Source: Chamaea fasciata
Lineage: Eukaryota; Chordata; Aves; Passeriformes; Sylviidae
Reading direction: 5' to 3'
DNA: 64,000 nt
NCBI GenBank assembly: GCA_029207755.1
Contig: JARCOQ010000007.1
Span: forward strand, 39,327,656-39,391,655
Positions 36,595-50,200 of this stretch are shown here, piece by piece. How positions within the stretch are numbered: position 1 is the first letter of the stretch; the number at the start of each line of letters is the position of its first letter. The position numbers and the translations under genes are program-made. Under the pieces are notes generated by a model. The model worked only from the letters and a program-made list of their open reading frames with translations. It made no database searches and had not been told where the DNA came from.

Positions 36595-39500
36595 TTATGT
36601 TGCCACTTCCTTTGCGCTCTGTTCCTCCTGAGGTACTCCTTCCTGTTCAGTACAGTCATCCTTTTCACCTCGAGGCTCAGGCAGCCTGCAGAAACAGTGA
36701 TGGTCTAATACCAGAAATGGTTTGCCCCGTGCATATGAAATAGGGTGCAGTCACAGGAATTCAGAGAGAGAAGCCACAATGCTTAATAAGAGCAGTGAAG
36801 TTGATTTAATTTTTCCCACACTGGATTATAGAAATTGGAATGCATTCATGAGCAAGGAAAATATTTTTAGTTACATACAAAAGAGCTGTACTGCATTGTT
36901 TTTATTACCTTTGAACATCAGATTCTTCTTCCAGCAAGTCAGTGGCATCTTCCCCTTTTTTCCTTACAAATTCTTCGCTTAGGCCAACCTGCTGGAGGGT
37001 GCGTCTGTAGCGACGCTCTGCTCCTTGACGAGCATCACGCTGCGAAATCGAAACTTAAACAGTAAATACATAGAACTGGGGATTCCCCATAAAGTCAGCT
37101 TGTTTGGAAGTGCATATCTGACACTCCTAATGGGCACAAGAGGACAACACAACCTCCTGTCCAAAATTCTTGTAATCCATACAGTACACTGAACACTAGA
37201 ACAATGTCTAACATCTCTCAAAGCCAGAGCTCACATTTTCCTGCTTCAGTTCTTCGTTTTCTTCCTTCTTCTCCTCTCCTCCTTGTACCACATCCCAGTC
37301 TTACCAGACTGGTATACTTGTGTCTGAGTCTGAACTCTGACACTCAAATCAGAAACGTCCAAAAGAGAGTTGTGTGAAATACTGTAAGCAGGCTTGTAAG
37401 TGGTAAGAACTAACAACAGTGAAGTTACTAAATAGAGAGTGCCTGTGAAATAGCTTCATCTCAGTTCAATTAAAAAACAAGCATCTTGGGTCCTAAAGCC
37501 TCAGTGCCTCCAAATGAACCTTGCAAATCAATGTAGTCTGAGATGAGGGTTTTCCAGAGGGACTGGCCAGTCCCTAAAGATTAAGGTGTTCTTTATGCAA
37601 GGATAGAAACCTAATATCAACATGAGTGAACACTATTGATAATGATGAATTCTTACCAATCTGGTACATGGAAATATTACCAGTATTTATCACATGTGTG
37701 TTCTCTGCCTCCGGTATCAGAACAGAAAGCCTGATCCAGGAGGGTACTTTCTGTTGAGAATTTTTAAATCAGCATATTGTCAATGTATTGTCACTCTCTC
37801 TAACCAGCTGTAGTTCCTGCAAGGACAGGGAACTGAAAGAGAAAACTCAGGAAAAAGATAAAGTACAGATTGTATCTACACCGCAGGTGCAATAGAGATT
37901 TGCAGCCAGTACTGTGTGATGAGTGGGATGTGCTCAATGCAGCCCCGGATTGCAAAGCCTACAGGAGATAAAAGCCACATAACCATAATTAATGTTCTTC
38001 TGTAGCAGTGGATGTACAAAGATAAAGTGCTTAACTGGAGAGGGTTTTAAGCAAAAGTTTTGCATTTCCAGACTGTAGTCTATGATATTCAGGTGCAGAA
38101 TAGGTATTTATTTAATTTCTGGTGTGATAATACCTTAATTTTGATCAGACCACATACTGTGCTTGCAATACATACTACAAACTGGCAAGCTCCTAGATAT
38201 AAGCCTGAATGTTTTTTTTTTCAAGTGGTAGGAAGGAATTTAAATTATACTTTGGTGGCTTTTTCCATGTGTTATTTTGAGTGCAGTCCAGAGACTATTT
38301 GTACTTTCATATCCATGAATTAATTTGAATTAATGCCTGTCTTAAATGAAAGACAATTTATCCTATTGCCCAGAAACACTCAGGGACTTTGACCAGTTAC
38401 CTTGGTGACCTGTTCGAAGAGGAATGGTCTGTTCTTGACACGCAGCTGCATTTCTTCCAGCTCCTTTCTGTATTCTTTTGTTCTGTCCTGCAAATTTTGC
38501 CTGAAATGGAAAAATTGCTGGTCTACTATAGGTTTCCTCTGATGGTAGCTGATCAGGAACGATGAATTCTCAGTGTGTGTTTCATTCTTTAAATCACTTT
38601 GGTAATTCTCTTGATTCTGAATGCTGGGAAAAAAAACCCTATTGCTGACAAGTTATGGACCTATTAGCAAAGCTCTTTTAGACTCCAAGCAAGGAAACAG
38701 TATTCAGATTTTTAGAAAACCTTGTCACTTACGTGTTCTTTACCAAGTTACACATTACGGTCGACTGGCTTGCAGAAATTAGTTTGTACAAATGTTAATC
38801 CAAAGGAAATGATTCTGTATGGAAGGAGAAGTGTGGAATTCTCAAGATATCCAGATGAATGTGGAATGGATAAAACAGCCAAAAAAGGTTAGGCTAGGAA
38901 TGTTTTTAGACCCAACCTGTCCTAAAGAATTATCTGTTGATCCTCAGTTTGTAGAGCAAACAGTTATTTTTGTGCAGAATAGGACACTGACCTGTTCTGT
39001 TTTGACTTCTCCTTTTGTGTTTCCTCCAGAGTTTTATGAGGATCCAGGGCTTTTGCTCGGCTGTTTACAGACTTTTGCATAGCTTGACATTTTGTTTTCT
39101 GTTTCTCCAGCCAATAAATTCCTTCTTTCTCCCCTTTGTTTTTGTTTTCTTGGGCATATCTATACAGAAAAAAAAGTTACTGATGAGCCCATGTGGACTG
39201 CCAGACCACATGCTAGCTGGGAGTTTCATTTTTGTGTCCTCTAAGGGGAAAAAGCAAAGTTTTAGCCATACAAGTGTGCAGTTTCCAAAGCAACTGGGAG
39301 ACAGAGCAAGACTTAGCAAAGAAAGAAGACAGAGAAACATTTAGAAAATGTACTGTTGATGTAGTTGATGTGATGAGGGAAAACACTGGTGGTTTTCCCT
39401 CCATATTGTGCAGTAGTTGTGCAGTCTTGTAGACAAACTTTTCTACCTACCTAATAGCTGATTCCCTCTTTCTAGTTGCATCTGTAATATGCACAGGAAG

Positions 39501-42500
39501 GGTGTTGGAAGAGAGAGAGGAAAGTCCAGGCAGAGAGTGACTTTTTTGCGCTGAAACCTTGGAAAGCTTCTGAGAATCCTGAAAGAAATGGAACTTCATT
39601 CAGTGTATTTGTTCACAGACCGCTGCTAGTACAGAATCTCCTCTGTTATTTGCCTACCAAAGAGAACAGCTGGGGTATGAGAATGCACTCATTTTTCTCT
39701 CTTCCATCAGCAGAGATTTACATGTGGATGGGCTGAGGGACAACGGGAAGGAGACATGATTATAGCTATGAAAGGGTAACTGTGCCTTAGCTGTCAGCTC
39801 ATCTCTTTGTGTAGAATTTTGTTCTCTCATTTGTCCTAGAATTCTGCAGTACTGCCAATACAAGGGCAGAGATCACAAGATGTTAACCATTAATAATTAA
39901 ATGCTATAAACTTGAGAGGTTGGTATCTTGATAGTAGAAAGCAGTACCACAGAAATATCCTGGTATCTCACCTTTATCTTTTCACTAGCCTGCCTCTGCC
40001 TGGCATGGAGATTGGAGGTTCTTAGCTTGAATGGTTTACTACGAATTGGCTCTTTGATTTCTTGTCTCCTTAATGTTTTCCTCTGAAACGCCCAGTAAAG
40101 TTCTTCAAAATCTGGTATTGTTGGATTAATCCTTGGTTTGAAGCTGAAACTTTTGTCCTGTAAGAAGCCAAGTCTTTCCTGCTTGGTTCTGGTGGCAGTT
40201 CGGGACTGAGGCTCCCTCCGACAGTTGCTGGTATCTATAGGAGCTACAGAGCTCTTGAGCAGATCTTTTGCTCTCATTTGAATACGGATTTCCCTGAAGA
40301 GTTCGGCTTCTAAAGGATCAAAGGGAAAGCAATGAGAAGAGTATGAGTGACATAAAAGGTTGTGAAATTGCCACTGCCCAAGTCTAAACTTTCCATTATG
40401 ATGGCAGCTACACATATAGGAGAGACCAAACATCCTGTGCTCTCCTTTACCCCCTTTTCAACCCCTCTCCCCTCTGCTTCCCAGAGAAAAATAATTCAAA
40501 AATACCAGTAAAAACATGGTAGGGTCTCTTTCTTAGGCATTAATTTCTAGATATCTCTTCTACTTACTGGAGCAATAACTGAACAGGACTTCTATTCTTA
40601 GGGGTAACATGTAACTTTTTCCCTTTGTCTCCTTTGTCTTGCAGAAGTGTTAATCTTCCATACTAGTCTCATACTTTTTACATGGGACTTACAGCCATAT
40701 TGACTGTGTGGTACAAATGAGTTGTTCAAGTATACTTGTAATAGATGATGGCTTTTCCATGTAATCTCCAGCAGTAATTGTCTATATTGGAAAAGCTTTT
40801 AAGTAAGGAACATGTGATGGATAGATCACATTTTGTGACATTCATGACAAACTTTCCATAGAATGTTTCAGATTATAGCATCAAACTGAAGTCCTTCCCT
40901 GTGCAGCACTAAATATTTGCGAAAATGCTGACAGTTGGCTGGGGGTTGGTTTTTGCTTTTAGGAAAAAAAAAATCAATACTGCTGTTTGCAAAATAAGAT
41001 GGATTAGAGTCAATTTATAGGCATTCATTGCCTGAAGTATGAAATGTTCATTTCTCCTCCCTTCTCATGTGCCAGATAGAAACAGAACAATGGTTTATTC
41101 TTTGCTACCTTTTATCTTTCTAATCTATTTAGTTTAGTACACCCCAATAGAATGTTTTCTGATGAAAACTGAACTGGTGTATCCTCGAGGAGAAATCACT
41201 GGGAAACAGTCAAAAAGGAGAAAAGGATGAGAAAAGCCATGAGAATTATTAAGGACTGGCTTAGTTCCCACATTCAAGTGTGAAGTCTGAATTGCTTACT
41301 TCAAACTTTCAACTGTAATGGCTTAAGCCATCTGAAAGCAAGGAAGCATCAGTAACATTTCCTTGGCTGTCCTTCTGACTAGAATTGTCCTGGCACCTAC
41401 TTCCCCTGTTTCAGCACTTGAGCCAGTGCAAGTGGGAAGGCAACTGGAAACATCAGAGAATGGCAGGAGAGACTGGACTACTACACTGTCACTTAAAACC
41501 AAACTAATTGCCTGATTTGGGCTCAGGAAATATTTTTCTCATCTCCTAGGGGTTCTGTGCAGAATGGATCACTTGGTAGGAGTAAAATTGTCAGACCTAA
41601 GATACTGCATGGATCTTGGAGACCTATGGCACTACATCTGTCTTCATGTTTGTGCCACAAATCATCTCCATCCCTTTAGTGTAACCAAAGGTATGGAATC
41701 CAGTGTAGGGAAAGATTCCCAAACTATCATGACCTGCAGCAAAATGGGTATGGAAATCTGTCTGACGAGCTCAACATGCCCATGTTTTCTGGGGAGTGGA
41801 ACAGAACTGCTGCTGACACTGACACAAGACTACTAAACTTGGGGCACTCTACTGCAATGGTATCTAAACAAAATGTAATGACCAGTGACACACAGACTCA
41901 ACAACACCAGGGGACACTGGTTTTAGGCTCTAAGTGATGCCCTATGGGCCATGATCTTACCTCCCAGCATGGAGACAGCAAGGGACAGGCAGGGAGGTGT
42001 TTTTACAGAAAGAGCCCTGGCATGTTACCTTTGAGTTTATCTCCAAGAAGTGAGTCATAAGTAGATTTAGGAACTTTTTTACTGGCTTGCTTCTGTTTGG
42101 AGCTCTCATTTGGGGTTGCTGCTGCCAGGAATTTTTGTCTGATAGCTTCTTTCTTTTTCTCTTCCTTCTCCAGAAAACTGAAGGGCCGCTGTGTTGAAAG
42201 TAGCAGCTCCTTTCTTTTCTGTGTTGCTGTTTGCCTGCGAATCTCATTCTGCTCCATTATTTCCTGATAAAGGGGCAGAAACACATGGGCAGGTACAGGC
42301 TGTGCCCGGAATTGTTTCTGACATTCAGCTTCATCCTGGCTTTGCCTTTTGTCTCTCTGTTTGTCTAGTTCAAGAAACATGTATGACTTCATCAACTCGG
42401 ACTTTTTGCGAGCTTCCCGCAGTGTCATTTTGAAAGGCTGAGGGATGGTGATGGAAGGAATCCAGGGAGATGAAGCACTTTTTGGCCTCAAGCGGCATTT

Positions 42501-43915
42501 AGGAAACAAGTGAGGCTTTTGCTGTTCCCAGGTACTGTCTGAGGTGAGGTCGGTCAAAGAACTGGACTGCCTTATGTTACCAGATGTATGACTAAGACAA
42601 AGACATTATGAAGGGGAAATAAGTGAAATTATTAAAAAACAGAGTTAAAAGAAGGGAGACACTATTGGTTGAGAGAAAGACACCATAGGCTGAGCTGGTT
42701 GTTAAAAGACAGGCCTAGGTTTTGTCATTTTCAGGCTCCAAATTTCGCTTTGCTATGGAAGTTCATGAGCAGAGCTTTGCTTGTTTTGTTTTCTGTGTAC
42801 AAAATGGAAGTTAGGCCTACTTAGCTTTGTCATGCAATTTATTATGCTGCTAGCACTCTATTGCCAGAAAGGCCACAAGCAAACCATAAAGTTCCAACTT
42901 TAGGGTTATCTTGCTAATAGCTACTCAACATATCAGACAAATGCAGGAGGAGCAATCAGGCACACAGATGCATAAATCCTAACAAACAGTACCAAACATT
43001 AGCATTCCTGGGATGCTGATGGGAATGTCATCACAAGAAACTGCTTTAATGTGATGTTTGAGAGGTTCAGCTAGAAATTTTGTACCTGAGAAGACGACCA
43101 TATTATTGATAATAAGAAAAAAAAACCCACCTGAGACTATCCTGGGTCTCATTAAAATAGCAAACTTCTCATAGGATGCCTGAGGGTAATTGTGAAAGTG
43201 AGGGGAAACAGGAGATTTTAGGGAAGGAATAAATGCAGGCAAAAGGAACTATCAAGGTGAATCAGAGTGGACCAAGAACAGGAAAGGGGAAAAAAGGGGA
43301 GGAGACAGAAGGTGCAGATCATGTGTGAACAGACTCCTGGTCAATACATTTGTTGGTGATTGCTGCAGTCTCTTCATAAACTATATCCTGTGTAAGAGTG
43401 TGCACGTGTGACCTGCTAGTGAATGCCAAGCTAGACTAACCACAAGGAAAGTCAGCTGAGAGCTCGATCTTGGGAAGATCACAGCTCTGAAGACTGGATA
43501 CTGGATAGAAACGTGTGTGATCTGCTGCCACATTTTAGCATGATTAGCTGATGAGTGAGGTGGGGATTTGTGCTGTTCGTGTTTTATATGAATGCTGCTT
43601 ACGTGGGCACCTACTGACCCCATCCTCCCTGCTGTGACTACGCTTGTGGCCAGTGTTTTGGCACTACACACGTGCATTTTGAGACTTCATGCTCCGCCTC
43701 CACACTGGCCAGCAGGATGAGGAATCCTGCACCCCATCCTGCCATCCTTACCAGGTGCCATCCTACCTGAGAGCCTCCCTCAGCTTCTCACGCAGAACGT
43801 CGGCCTCCCTCCTGAAACCCTCCAACTCCTCATCTTCTTCGAGCACCCCGAGGTCACCCCATAACTCTGCCTGGCACGGTACGCCCGCTTCTAACGGAGA
43901 CCGCCGGCCCCCCAT
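36595..43915 (-). CDS. FAM161B: FAM161B, centrosomal/ciliary FAM161 family protein
   Basis: FAM161B is the paralogue of FAM161A, a microtubule- and centriole-associated protein of cilia. Eight coding exons on the minus strand: 43767-43915, 42029-42591, 39972-40309, 39451-39578, 38992-39159, 38401-38500, 36909-37039, 36595-36685. All junctions are GT-AG with matching phase; the sum is 1668 nt, 555 residues plus stop (human is about 650). Diagnostic stretches are ITIPQPFKMTLREARKK, FRAQPVPAHVFLPLYQEIME, EAELFREIRIQMRAKDLL, NTLPVHITDATRKRESAI, KEYRKELEEMQLRVKNRPFL. The protein is rich in Lys, Arg, Glu and Gln, as expected for coiled coils, mainly in the second half. The first ATG in frame (43915) was taken as start; the open frame extends upstream without another ATG. 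Intron 1 contains an LTR in antisense. The gene is divergent from COQ6 and convergent with ZNF410, as in human. Confidence 0.95.
42940..43480 (+). mobile_element. LTR copy D of the five-member family
   Basis: It starts with CACACAGATGCATAAATCCTAA, shared in near-identical form with the 60.6 kb copy, followed by ATTCCTGGGATGCTGATGGG (as copy B), GAGGTTCAGCTAGAAAT, GGGTCTCATT, GCAAACTTCT and, late, GCTAGACTAAC. It lies in FAM161B intron 1 on the opposite strand to the gene. The right end may extend to about 43.69 kb. Confidence 0.65.
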
Positions 43916-44264
43916 CCCGACAAGATGCTCCTTGCCCGGCGGCGGGAAACGCTGGAGTCGGCGTGTTACAGCCTGAGGGGATGTCGCGTCACCTGGAAGA
44001 AATAAAATAAATCGGGAAGTGCAAGTTTCGGGGTTGCGACCCCGCCTCCCCGCCCGGGAGCGCCGCGGCCGAGCCCCCGCTCGTCTGCGGGCCACCGCCT
44101 CAGCCCGCCCCGCCCCGCCCCCGGCCTGCGCCAATCAGCGCGGCCAGCAGCGCTCGGGCCCGCCCACTTGGCTTCACGCAGCCAATCAGATGCGAGGCCG
44201 GCGGCGCGCACAGCCGTTGTCATGGTTCCGCGGCGCCACTTCCGCCGCCGTCAGTTCCGCGGCG
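43916..44264. promoter_or_regulatory. Bidirectional CpG promoter of FAM161B and COQ6
   Basis: The two start codons are 349 bp apart and divergent. The gap is CpG-rich and contains overlapping GC boxes (CGCCCCGCCC, about 44106-44121), two CCAAT boxes in the same context (CCAATCAG at 44131-44138 and 44182-44189; NF-Y type) and an ETS-like CACTTCCG near 44237. No TATA box is seen. This fits a housekeeping-type shared promoter; the island reaches from about 43.79 to 44.43 kb. Confidence 0.8.
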
Positions 44265-47200
44265 ATGGCGGCGCTGCGCGGGCGGGCGCTGCTGGCCCGG
44301 CTCGGAGCGCGGCTGAGGGCCGGGCCCCGCGCCCCGCTCCGCTCCGCCGCCTCCGCCCCGCCGCTCTACGATGTGGTGGTGTCGGGCGGGGGCATGGTCG
44401 GGAGCGCCATGGCCGCCGTGCTGGGTAAGGCTGTGACCCACTCACCCGCAGTGTGAGATAGCCCTGTGTAGGATCTCAGTGTCCAGGATCCTGCTGTGAG
44501 ATCTCCTTGATCCTGCGTCCTCGTGTGACAGCGCTCTAATATTGACCTAAAGCTGTCTGGTGAGCTGATCAGTGATGAGCCTAGCCGTATCAGTGTGTGT
44601 GCACAGCTGTTAATGGAGCCATTAGTTTGAGTTGTATAGACTGTAGTGTGTCTGTCAAACATGCTCATCCTTAAATAGCTTATGGTCACCCATTGCTGAA
44701 ACTGCTTTTCTGATTATAGAATCATGGAATGGGTTGGAAGGGACCTTAAATATCACCTAATTCCAGCCCCCTGCTGTGTGCAGGGACACCTTCCATAGAC
44801 CGGATTGCTCTGAGCCACATCCAGCCTGGCCTCAAGCACCTCCAGGGCTGGAACACTTACAGCTTCTCTGAGCAACCTGTTCCAGTGTCTCACCACCCTC
44901 CCAGCAAAGAATTTCTTCCTAATATCTAATCTAAACCTTCTCTTTGAATTCATTGCACCTTGTCCTGTCACTACATGATCTTGTAAAAAGTCCCTTTTTG
45001 TCTTTCCCATGGTTACTGTCTTTCCCTTCAGGTACTGTATGCCCAGGACACTGCTGTCTTTAGGGCTGCTGTAGTAGTAAACTCTAGATTTCAACTGATA
45101 ATAGTCTAATACTCTAGTAATTAATTTCCATTAACAAATGGTATAAATTTGTACAAAAATGTAAGCTTTATGTAAAAGGAAAATACGTAATCCTTGCTTT
45201 AGCTGCAAAAGAGTTGTCCATCTCAGTAACAGGACTGTAGTCATAAAGCTTTAACATACAAAAGTTTACCTGCCTGGTCAAAACCTGTATTTTATATGTA
45301 TTTACATACAATATACATTTTGTATATGTATATGTATTTAAGTGTTGCATCTACTCTGTCTTATTAGAAAAACTCAGGTGTTTTGTTTTTGAGATTTTTG
45401 GCAGGAGCATTGTAACAAAGCATATATTTACTTATTTTAGGGCATGACATCCACTTCCATGATAAAAAGATTGCTTTGCTGGAGGCTGGTCCTAGGAAAG
45501 ACTACAATCACATGCCAGACAGTTACAGTAACAGAGTCAGTTCCATCTCCCCAGGATCAGCAACCCTCCTAAGCAGTAAGTATGATTATGTTGTTGGTAT
45601 TTTTAACATTTTTAGACTTGTTGTTTGCATTTTTAACATTTATAGACTTGTTGTTTGCATTTGCATTTTTAACATTTCAGCTGGTTTTGTTTAAACAAAA
45701 ACCCTTTTAACCACATGCTGTCTTCACCCTAACTTCAATAAAATTATTTGCCTTTGTCTCAGCATGCTGAGTTGTGGTTATTAAATCCAAATTCTTGTGA
45801 TAACAGGGGTCTGTGTTCTGGTATCTTGGTCTGATTTGTTATTATATAAGTATTTGTGACTTTAGGGTAGTGAAAGGTTGTAAGGTGTTCTCTACAGCAC
45901 CTGGAGTGTTCTATTCACAAAAGAAACTTAGTGCTTTGTAGTCTGGTAACTCAGTCCTCAATTAATGAAGATTAATTGTAATTTTAAAAAGATATTTGAG
46001 CCTTGATTCCTTATGAAAAAAGCAATTTCTGTACAATAATGGCTGTGCATTTCTGTGTCTGTTTTATTACCCAGTGATGGGACAGTAAGAGTTGTCGGTT
46101 AGGTCAGAGGTTCATGGAGAGCTCTTGTTTCTTTCCTGCTGGCTTGTGTTAATAGTAAAACAATGTGATTCTGGAGCTGTGATAGCACTGAGGCAGACCT
46201 GGCCCTGTCCAGGGGTGGTGCAAGCCAAGCCTGAGCATAGTCAGGGAAGGGTGGAGGAGAGTATGGAGTGAGCTTCAGTTCTGTTTTGGTCTCAGTGTCA
46301 CATGTGAACCTGTATCTCCATGTGTTTGTGTCCTTTTCCCATTCCAGGTTGTGGTGCCTGGGATCACGTCTGCAGCCTGAGACTCAAACCGTTCCGGCGA
46401 ATGCAGGTGCCTGACTTAGGGCTGCAGATACACCACGTGTCTGTCTACTCTGAACTCTCAAAAGTCCTTACATCAATGATACAAAGGTTTTTCTTTCTAT
46501 GGTAAAGAGCAGGTCATGCTTATGTTAATTTCTGTCCCTTTTTTGTGGGTAGCAGTCTGCTCAAAATACCTGTCCTACAGGCTGAAAGGTGGATTCCTAA
46601 TGGCAGCTGTAGATATCAAGGCATGGAAAATATGGAAATAATGATAAAGGGTGTATTGGTTTGGCTGGGATAGAGTTTCTTCTCTTCATGGTAGCTTGTA
46701 TGGGACAGTGTTTCAGATTTGTGTTGAAAACTGTTGATAACACAGGGGTGTTTTAGCTATTGCTGAGCAGTGCTTACACAGTGCCAGGGCTGTCTCTTTC
46801 TCACACTGCCCTGCCAGTGAGCAGGCTGGGGACGCACAAGAAGCTGGCAGGGTACACAGGATGGACAGCTGACCCTGGCTGATAACCCATATGGTGTCTT
46901 GTTTGGCAATAAATGCTGAGGAAAAGAAGGAGGAAAGATGGGAAGTTTGGAGTGATGGCATTTGTCTTCCCAAGTAACCATCATGCTTGATGGGGCCCTG
47001 CTTTCCTGGATATGGTTAAATACCTGCTTGCCCTTGGGAAGCAGTGAGTTAATTCCTTGGTTTGCTTTGCTTGCACATGTGGCTTTAGGTTTTCCTACTA
47101 AACTGTGTTTACCTCAAGCCAAGAGTTTTGTACTTTTCACCCTTCCAGTTTTCTTCCCCATCCTAGTGCAGGGGAGTAAGGAAGCAGCTGCATGGGGCTG

Positions 47201-50200
47201 AGCTGCCTGCTGGGGTTAACCTACAGCAAGGTTGTAGGGTAGCTTTATATGTCAATTATGTAACAGAAAAGTAGGGATAAAAAACTTGACGTGGAATTAC
47301 TTTTTGAGCTTAAGCTAAATCATTTAATGAAATTAATTCTGTGGTGCACTTTAGTAGCTGGGAATGGACAGTAATCCAGGATGCTTCCTCTAGTTCAGTA
47401 TTTCTAGATTACTGTGTCTTTTTGCTGTTAAGTCCCTGAAATGGACTTGTTTATCCATAGCTTCATGTAATGTATTTTTTCTTCGTAGGTGTGGGATGCT
47501 TGTTCAGAAGCCATGATCGTTTTTGAGAAAGATGACTTAGATGACATGGGTTACATAGTGGAGAATGATGTCATTATGTCTGCTCTCACAAAACAGTTAG
47601 ATGCAGTAGCAGGTAGTGGACAACTTCTTCAATGTTTTATTTCCTGCAGATAGCTTTCAGTTACTTGCCTTCTATTGTGTATACTAAGTCTTGAGATGGA
47701 GAAATTCGTCTAAGAAGTAACTCTTGAGAAATGGGCAGCTTCTGGAATTGGGAAGGGAGGGAGAAATCTGACTTCCAAAGGCTACAGAGCAGGAAAGCAC
47801 TTGCATATGTATTTCTCCAGAATACAGTCTCTCCAAAATTGGACATAATTGAAAGATCTGTAGCTCCTTGTCCAGAGCAAGCCTTGCAGTGACAAGGGGT
47901 TGTCCATGTCTGTTCTTTCAGGGTGGCTTGATAATTGTAGGATGAGCTCCTAGGGTGCTGTTAAGACACGTGTGGCCGTGGCTGTTTGTAGTGATGTTTC
48001 TTTTTTGCCTGTCCGTGTCATGCTGTGACCACAGTACTCTGTGTTCCCATCAGACCGGGTGGAGGTTTTCTACAGGAGCAAAGCAGTTGGGTACACCTGG
48101 CCCCTTCCTTCCCACAACTGTGACACAAGCCCTTGGGTCCAAGTTGAGTTAGCTGATGGACGCAGACTTCAGACCAAGCTGCTGGTAACTAAGCTCTTTA
48201 TTTCTGTTGATAAGGTGTCATCTCTAACCCAAGTCCTTTCCACTGGATTTGGTTCTGATTTGTGTGTGCAGCTCCACCCACGTGGAGTGCTAGAATGAGG
48301 CGAGTGACTAACCCTGTCAGAGAAGGTGTGGGATACTGGGCATGGCCTTCTCTCTGCCTGGTGCAAGGAGGTGCTGCTGAATTTGAGAAGAGCAGAAGGG
48401 GCCACCTCTTCTGGTTTTGGGGGATTTTTATTTTTTCTGAATGAACAGACAGTATCTAGGTGCAGGCTGAAGTTTTTAGAGTGAAGTACTAGCTCTTAGT
48501 CTTTCTAGGAGCTGCTGAAGAAGTTGCTTTGCATCTCTTTGTTTTACAGATCGGTGCGGATGGTCATAACTCTGTGGTCCGGAAGGAAGCTGAAATTCAG
48601 AACATTGAACATCAGTATGACCAGTCAGCTGTGGTGGCAACTCTCCATTTATCTGAGGTAAAATTCTGCTAAACTGACTCTTCCAGAAGCAGCAGAACCT
48701 AAGAGGTGATCTGACTAGCTGTCCGCTTACTTCCTTCCACTGTAGGCCACAGACAACAATGTAGCATGGCAGCGGTTTCTTCCCACCGGGCCAATTGCGC
48801 TTCTTCCGGTAAGCGGTCTGTATTTTTTTTAAACATTTTAAAAATTTTGTAGTCTAGTAACTTTATTTCTGTCCATGCCTTTCTGTGTTGGTTCTGTCTC
48901 TTAAGAATTTGCACATCTGCCCTTTACTCTTCATTTATTGTGTTTTCCCCTCCTGCTGTCTCACTTTATCCTTGGCATTTCCCACTTGTAAAAAGTTGGG
49001 CTGGAACTGTAATTTTCAGGGGGACTGGTGTGAGGCAGGGCAGTGAGGAATTCTTTGCACTGAATATTTATTTTTGTTTCTTTTTCTCTTGATATTTACC
49101 ATTGACGTTGTCTTCAACCAGCTGTCTGACACTGCCAGCTCTCTGGTCTGGTCTACATCTCATGACCATGCATTGGAACTTCTCGCTATGGATGAGGAAA
49201 GCTTTGTGGATAGCATCAACTCTGCCTTTGTGAGTATCAGCCTTGTGGCAGGGAAGAGGCTTTAAGAAATTGAATGGAATCCTGTAGCTTAAACGACAGT
49301 AATGGGAGAGGTGGATTCCGAAGTTCCTTGCTCTGATGAGAATGATACTAAAGAGGCACTTAGCAAAGAAAAGATAACCCCTTGGGGCTGAATTAGGTTA
49401 GTTCCGAAAGTCACAGAAGTTAACCTAAATTTCCAAAAGGCAGGAAGAGTAGGCTCATCTTAGTTGGAAACTTGTATGTCCTAAAATGGTGAAGATAGAT
49501 TTTTCTACTGATAGTTTTGTCAAAGTGGTTAAAATTCAGTATCTGGAACTCAGATTTTTTTTTTTTTTCAGTTGGGTTCTTTTCAAGCTCTAGTTTGGGT
49601 CAACTTCCAAAGATTTGTTTGTTTCAGTGGAGCAACATAAATCACTCTGACTTCATTGACACTGCTGGGGCTGTGTTCCGTTCTGCCATTTCCCTCCTGA
49701 AGCCCTCAGGGACTGCAGTACGTCAGCTGCCCCCAAGTGTTGCCAAAGTGGATCCAGAGAGCCGAGCCATGTTCCCTCTTGGAATGGGGCACGCGACAGA
49801 GTACGTCCAGCACCGCGTGGCTCTTATCGGGTGAGGTCCTCAGTGGTACCCCCTGGGTGACTGGGTGGCATGTGGTTAGAAATGATGTGAGGATAGCAAC
49901 TCCCAGTCAACAAATCAGATGTTAGAAATAATACATAGTTCCAGTTTGACTTTACCCAGGTTCAGTTTGTTCTGTGTGCTCTCATGTCCTTTTGTATGAG
50001 TAGCTTTCTGTCCATTGTCTGTGCTTTCTGTGTAAATGGAAAGATAATTGTTTCCCTTTCCTGGTTTGTACAGTCCAGTGAAACAATCCAATAGCTCATG
50101 CTGGATTTGTACTGCCCCTTACATTGTACCAGCCATTCTGTGCACCAGTTTGAGTTTTAAACTCACCTTTCTGGAACACAAATGACAAAAATTACTCCAT

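Noticed and set aside
43916..44134. An N-terminal extension of FAM161B upstream of 43915
   Set aside because: The frame stays open but contains no ATG; its most upstream candidate start is a TTG inside the shared promoter.
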